Assembly (NCBI GenBank): GCA_947651335.1
Contig: CANSYV010000021.1
Coordinates: 1-10,660 of the forward strand
Direction: 5' to 3'
Source: an uncultured Lachnospiraceae bacterium
GTDB lineage: Bacteria; Bacillota; Clostridia; Lachnospirales; Lachnospiraceae
DNA length: 10,660 nucleotides
The notes under the pieces are model-generated. The model was not told where the DNA came from and did not search any database. It worked only from the letters and a program-made list of their open reading frames with translations. A program made the position numbers and the translations under genes. Positions 6,716 to 10,660 of this stretch are shown in pieces; the stretch's first letter is position 1, and each line of letters begins with the position of its first letter.

Positions 6716-8119
6716 TCACTGTTTCAAGAGGAATCCCAGATCATCTGTATGTACCCCTCTCACATACTGCCCCAGAAATGCCTTTATAATCTTCCCATTT
6801 TCCGCTGCCAGCTTCCCCCGCAGGTACACTTTCTCAGCCCGCCCCGAAAGAGACACCCCCTCATAAGGGCAATAATCCGACGCCGACTGCAGCTCCTTTG
6901 ACTGAAGGGTCCATTTTGCCTGAGGGTCCCAGACCACCAGGTCTGCATCACTGCCTGGCGCAACCACCCCTTTTTTCGGATAAAGACCATACAGCCTTGC
7001 CGGGTTTTCCGACAGGTATCTGCACATCTGCTCCGGGGTAATCCGCCCGCCTTTCACCCCATAGTGATAAATCAGCGCAGGACGCTCCTGTGCCCCGGGC
7101 ATTCCGCAGGGCGTTATGGAAAAATCATCTTTTCCCATCTCTTTTTGCTGTAAGGTAAAACTGCAGTGGTCTGTGGCCACCGTCTGAATCTGGTCCCCTG
7201 CCAGGGCGTTCCACAGCGCCTCCTGGTCTTCCCGGGTCCGCAGAGGCGGCGCAATCATGTATTTGCGCGCCTCCAGTCCCCCTGCCTGATAACGGCTCTC
7301 ATCCAACAGCAGATACTGGGGACAAGTCTCTACATATACTTTCTGGCCCTTCTCCCGCGCCCGCTGTACCTCCTCAAATCCTTCTTGAGAACTGAGATGC
7401 ACCACAATCACCGGCGTATCCACACACCTGGCAATCTTCAGCAGCCTGCTCACCGCCTCAGCCTCCGCCAGCGCCGGACGGGTGCCGGGATAGTATCCCA
7501 CATCTCTCCTGCCGCCCTTTTTCCTCTCTGCTTCCTTTAGCCTGGCCTTTACAATCCCGCTGTTCTCACAGTGGACCCCTGCAATCCCTCCCAGCTCCTT
7601 CAGCCGGGACAAAATTTCATACATACTCTGGTCGTCCACCATCATGGCGTCGTAAACCATATACAGCTTAAACGAACGGATTCCGCTGGACACAACTGTC
7701 TCAAGTTCCTCTGAAATCCTCGCATTCCAGTCCGATATGGCCAGATGAAACGCATAATCACAGGAACACTTCCCGTCCGCCTTCTTATGCCAGTTCTCAA
7801 GGGCCTCTGCCAGACTCTCCCCTCTGTTTTGGGTGGCAAAATCCACAATACATGTAGTCCCCCCAGCCAGCTCCGCCCTGGTTCCCGTATCAAAAAGATC
7901 CGCGGTCACCGTGCCGGAAACTTCCAGATGCATATGAGTATGCCCGTCAATAAACCCTGGAAAAATCAGCTTTCCGGACACATCCGTAACCTCTGTACCT
8001 TCGCCGCCAGCCTGAAGATTCTCCCCCGCTTCCAATATTTTCCCATCCTCAATGAGAATATCCTGTACTCTCTGTCCATCCCCGCTGACAACCGTTCCAC
8101 CCCGAAGCAGCCGTTTCAT
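6716..8119 (-). CDS. hydA: Dihydropyrimidinase/hydantoinase-family cyclic amidohydrolase
   Basis: A 467-residue cytosolic metal-dependent hydrolase of the D-hydantoinase/dihydropyrimidinase family, which opens cyclic amide rings (usual family length about 455-475). All metal-centre residues can be placed: His60 and His62 in GHTH, the lysine expected to be carboxylated, Lys151, in SFKLYMVYD, with Tyr156 in the substrate-contact position, His183 in GVHCEN, His241 in VVHLSS and Asp317 in ATDHC. The C-terminal PGSDADLVVWDP segment is also typical. The usual HTHLD reads HTHMH, with His64 replacing Asp. The ATG at 8119 follows AGGAGG (8130-8135) with a 10-base spacer. Family knowledge: HyuA/HydA proteins sit in purine and urate catabolic clusters near ygfK and xdhD. 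Inference: it hydrolyses a reduced or oxidised heterocycle made by YgfK or Xdh, rather than acting as a pyrimidine salvage enzyme. SsnA is a related amidohydrolase from such clusters, but the carboxylated-lysine site and VTADLFDTGT segment favour the hydantoinase branch. Confidence 0.93.
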   Translation of the reverse strand: MKRLLRGGTVVSGDGQRVQDILIEDGKILEAGENLQAGGEGTEVTDVSGKLIFPGFIDGHTHMHLEVSGTVTADLFDTGTRAELAGGTTCIVDFATQNRGESLAEALENWHKKADGKCSCDYAFHLAISDWNARISEELETVVSSGIRSFKLYMVYDAMMVDDQSMYEILSRLKELGGIAGVHCENSGIVKARLKEAERKKGGRRDVGYYPGTRPALAEAEAVSRLLKIARCVDTPVIVVHLSSQEGFEEVQRAREKGQKVYVETCPQYLLLDESRYQAGGLEARKYMIAPPLRTREDQEALWNALAGDQIQTVATDHCSFTLQQKEMGKDDFSITPCGMPGAQERPALIYHYGVKGGRITPEQMCRYLSENPARLYGLYPKKGVVAPGSDADLVVWDPQAKWTLQSKELQSASDYCPYEGVSLSGRAEKVYLRGKLAAENGKIIKAFLGQYVRGVHTDDLGFLLKQ

Positions 8120-8168
8120 CTTCCATCCGCCTCCTTTCTAAATTTCTTATTGATTCAGTTAGGAAACC

Positions 8169-10660
8169 TTAAATATAGCTATACTCCTCACAAACCGCTT
8201 CCATCAGCTTCTGCAGCCCTTCCGGAACTCTGGTTTCCATTCCCTTTTTCCAGTTCATCTCTTCTCCCAAAAACCGCACCTTGCATTCCAAAGGCTCCCG
8301 GTTCACAAAAACAAACCCGTCATTTTTGCTGTCCGCCATGGCACCTTCGCTGGAGAACAGTGTGAATTTATCCAGATACGGCGCACTGGCGTAAGGACAG
8401 AACACCTTGCAGTTGCCGCACTCATTGCACATATCATCCACATGGACCACCTGTGCCTTTGCCATGCCCGGCACCTGAATGGAGATATTGGCCCGGTTGG
8501 GACATACGTCCACGCAGTTTTCGCATACTGTGGAGCAGCTGAGACATCTTCCGGCTTCTGCTCCTGCCTCCGGCTTTGCCAGAATACCTTTCTTCTGGTA
8601 AATTGCCGCCGTATCTGCCGGTCTGCTCTCATCCTTAGATACCGGGGCGCCCACGATAGCCTGGGCAGCCTTCATGGCATCGGCCATAGCTTTCACAACC
8701 AGTGACGGCCCGGCCAGCCCATCGCCAATCACGTAAACCCCTTCTTCACTGCTCTCCAGGGTACTGCTCACTTTTACCCTTCCCCTGTCATCCACATTCA
8801 GGCCATTTGCCTGATAATAATCTGTGGGAACTTTTTCACCCACTGCCGCGATCACTGTGTCTGCCAAAATAGACCGGAGCTCCTCTGTCTCCACAACGCC
8901 TGCACGGCCGGAGGCATCCGGTTCGCCCAGTTTTGTCACTTTACAGATCAGACTGCCGTTTTCCTGTTTCACTGGTGCCAGAAGTTCGCTGAACTCCACG
9001 CCGTCTTCCAGAGCCAGCAGCAGTTCCTGCTCATCGGCAGGCATATAGCGTTTTGTCCTGCGGTATACCAGGTACACATGCTCCACACCCTGGCAGCGTT
9101 TTGCCGCCCGTGCCGTATCCATGGCTGTGTTGCCGCCGCCGATGACCACCACGTTCTTTCCAAGGTCTAATTTTCCCTTTTTCTGATTGAAATCTTCCAG
9201 GAAATCCAGGGCATTCACCGCTTCCCCGCTCTCCAGTTTCAGCTGGCTGCGCTGGGAGGCTCCCACTGCCAGCACCACATGATCATACTCTTTTTTCAGC
9301 TCAGCCACACTGGGAGCCTCTGTGCTGGTGAGAATCTGTACTCCCAGTTTCCGAAGCAGGGAGGCGTCTTTGTCAATGACACTGTCATCAATGCGGAAAT
9401 CCGGAATGATGGCGCTTACCACACCGCCCAGTCTGTCCCGTTTCTCGTAGAGAGCCACCTGAACACCCATCCTGGCCAGATAGAATGCCGCCGCCATACC
9501 TGCAGGCCCGCCGCCCACTACAGCTGCCTTCTTACTGCTGGTTCCCATGGGCGCTATGCTGTCGATCACCTGATCGAAGGCTTTTTGGGCGCATTCCAGT
9601 TTCGTATTTCGAATCTGCACCGGAGTCTCATAGAAATTCCTGTTACAGTGGCTCTGGCAGCTGTGGGCACAGATGGTGCCTGTGATAAAGGGCAGAGCAT
9701 TTTTATTCAGAATCACCCTCAGGGCTTCCTCATATTTTCCCTCCCCGGCCAGCTGAACGTAAGTGGTAATCTCCTGATGGATCGGACAGGCATCTTCACA
9801 TGGTGCAGTGTAACAATCCAGCAGGGGCACCTTCTCGTTGGACTTTCTGGATACGGGAAGTTTCGCCGGTTTCACATGGTGGGGGTCTGTCAGCGCCCCC
9901 TGAGCCGTCTCATTCAATGCCTCCACGTCAATTCCGGTAAATGGTTTCACACCCATAGCGTCCAGGGATTCTGCCATCTGCTTCAGCCTCTGATACCCAC
10001 CGGGTTTTAAGATTGTGGTTGCCACAGTCACCGGCCACACCCCGCTTGACACAATTCTTTCTATATTAAAGGCATCAGCGCCGCCGGAATAGGCAATGCG
10101 CAGTTTTCCGCCAAACTCTCTGGATAATTTTGCCGCCAGGGAGATGGACAGGGGGAATAATGATTTCCCGGACATGTACATTTCCTCGCTGGGCAGCTCC
10201 CCTGCCTTCACATCCACAGGGAAGGTGTTGGTGATCTTCACACCAAATTCCAGTCCCTTTTCCTCAGAGAGCTGCATCAGCCTCTGAAGCATGGGCACCG
10301 CGTCGGCATACTGAAGGTCATCCTCAAAGTGGAACCTGCCAAACGCAACATAATCATATCCCATCCGGTCCATGGTCTCTCTGGCAAATTCATACCCCAG
10401 CAGGGTAGGATTGCATTTGATAAAGGTATGCATCTGTTTCTCAATCAGCAGATGCCTGGCAATGCTCTCAATTTCCTGGGGCGGACAGCCGTGGAGTGTG
10501 GAAATAGTGGCCGAATTGCAGATCTTTGAAGAAATCCCTTCAATATCCTCCCTGGTCACATTCTGGAACTCCCCTGCGTGTAAGAGCAGCACTTCCCGGC
10601 ACTCTCTGAAAACTTCTGTGTTTCCGGCATCTTTCGGATGCAGACATCGCAGAAAATGAT
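8169..10660 (-). CDS. ygfK: YgfK-family putative selenate reductase / purine-cluster flavoprotein, 5'-partial
   Basis: The frame stays open to the right edge (829 residues visible). YgfK proteins are about 1000 residues, so roughly 170-200 N-terminal residues lie outside the window; the internal GTG at 10592 is not a credible start. Seen in order from the first visible residue: a dihydroorotate-dehydrogenase-like barrel (about 1-265, with FIKCNPTLLG and a late SGGADAFNI loop); a GltD-type Fe-S region with Cys 282, 287, 291 and 330, 334, 338; an FAD Rossmann motif VVGGGPAG (about 380-387); an NADPH motif VIGGGNTAMD (about 505-514); and a C-terminal ferredoxin module with CLSCSTVCENCVDVCP and CNECGNCKVFCP. 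Family knowledge: YgfK was named a putative selenate reductase, but it occurs in selenium-dependent molybdenum hydroxylase and purine/urate clusters. Inference: a cytosolic NAD(P)H- and ferredoxin-linked reductase acting on a purine-derived heterocycle. It is probably cotranscribed with the amidohydrolase 49 bases downstream. Family identity is strong; the reaction is uncertain. Confidence 0.93.
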   Translation of the reverse strand, partial: HFLRCLHPKDAGNTEVFRECREVLLLHAGEFQNVTREDIEGISSKICNSATISTLHGCPPQEIESIARHLLIEKQMHTFIKCNPTLLGYEFARETMDRMGYDYVAFGRFHFEDDLQYADAVPMLQRLMQLSEEKGLEFGVKITNTFPVDVKAGELPSEEMYMSGKSLFPLSISLAAKLSREFGGKLRIAYSGGADAFNIERIVSSGVWPVTVATTILKPGGYQRLKQMAESLDAMGVKPFTGIDVEALNETAQGALTDPHHVKPAKLPVSRKSNEKVPLLDCYTAPCEDACPIHQEITTYVQLAGEGKYEEALRVILNKNALPFITGTICAHSCQSHCNRNFYETPVQIRNTKLECAQKAFDQVIDSIAPMGTSSKKAAVVGGGPAGMAAAFYLARMGVQVALYEKRDRLGGVVSAIIPDFRIDDSVIDKDASLLRKLGVQILTSTEAPSVAELKKEYDHVVLAVGASQRSQLKLESGEAVNALDFLEDFNQKKGKLDLGKNVVVIGGGNTAMDTARAAKRCQGVEHVYLVYRRTKRYMPADEQELLLALEDGVEFSELLAPVKQENGSLICKVTKLGEPDASGRAGVVETEELRSILADTVIAAVGEKVPTDYYQANGLNVDDRGRVKVSSTLESSEEGVYVIGDGLAGPSLVVKAMADAMKAAQAIVGAPVSKDESRPADTAAIYQKKGILAKPEAGAEAGRCLSCSTVCENCVDVCPNRANISIQVPGMAKAQVVHVDDMCNECGNCKVFCPYASAPYLDKFTLFSSEGAMADSKNDGFVFVNREPLECKVRFLGEEMNWKKGMETRVPEGLQKLMEAVCEEYSYI

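Noticed and set aside
7745..8365. A 206-codon plus-strand open frame across the hydA/ygfK junction
   Set aside because: It overlaps the ends of two well supported minus-strand genes and the product has no motif; treated as a shadow.
10590..10592. GTG at 10592 as the start of ygfK
   Set aside because: The frame continues upstream to the window edge with plausible protein sequence, and YgfK homologues are about 200 residues longer at the N-terminus.
1..10660. CRISPR arrays, tRNA/rRNA genes, insertion sequences or prophage parts
   Set aside because: No spaced direct repeats, transposase-like protein, terminal inverted repeats or RNA-gene signatures were seen. The row of metabolic genes is tightly packed and uniform.

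Overview
This window is part of a bacterial operon for anaerobic catabolism of nitrogen heterocycles, with purines or uric acid the likely substrates. All seven recognisable genes lie on the minus strand, so transcription runs from right to left. Base composition is moderately GC-rich. The protein families (selenium-dependent xanthine dehydrogenase, YqeB, YgfK, NfnA/NfnB, an RnfB-like polyferredoxin) and the strong AGGAGG-type ribosome binding sites suggest a strictly anaerobic Firmicute, most likely a Lachnospiraceae-type gut Clostridium relative. The genus cannot be read from the sequence.

Layout in transcription order: ygfK (right edge to 8169, N-terminus outside the window), a HydA/HyuA dihydropyrimidinase-family amidohydrolase (8119-6716), yqeB (6638-5748, TTG start), a selenium-dependent xanthine dehydrogenase with fused [2Fe-2S] and molybdopterin parts (5724-3121), and an RnfB-like ferredoxin with four [4Fe-4S] motifs (3118-2642). 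A 157-base non-coding gap follows, then nfnA (2484-1630) and nfnB, usually annotated gltA (1629-211). A perfect 17-bp hairpin sits 7 bases after the nfnB stop. The left 160 bases are AT-richer and hold no convincing gene.

How the genes may work together: Xdh would hydroxylate a purine (hypoxanthine/xanthine/urate interconversion), with a selenium-containing molybdenum cofactor prepared with the help of YqeB. YgfK combines a dihydroorotate-dehydrogenase-like barrel, a GltD-like FAD/NADPH unit and ferredoxin-like modules. These are the building blocks of dihydropyrimidine dehydrogenase in a different order, and the gene sits next to a dihydropyrimidinase-like ring hydrolase. This suggests a 'reduce, then hydrolyse' step on a heterocycle. 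Xdh has no FAD domain and no FAD subunit is visible, so its electrons may go to the adjacent polyferredoxin. From there they could reach NfnAB, which exchanges electrons between ferredoxin, NADH and NADPH. This family set overlaps the known purine/uric-acid gene clusters of gut anaerobes and the E. coli yge/ygf region, so the system as a whole is probably not new. The less usual points are the polyferredoxin and NfnAB joined to it, and possible regulatory structure in the gap before nfnA.
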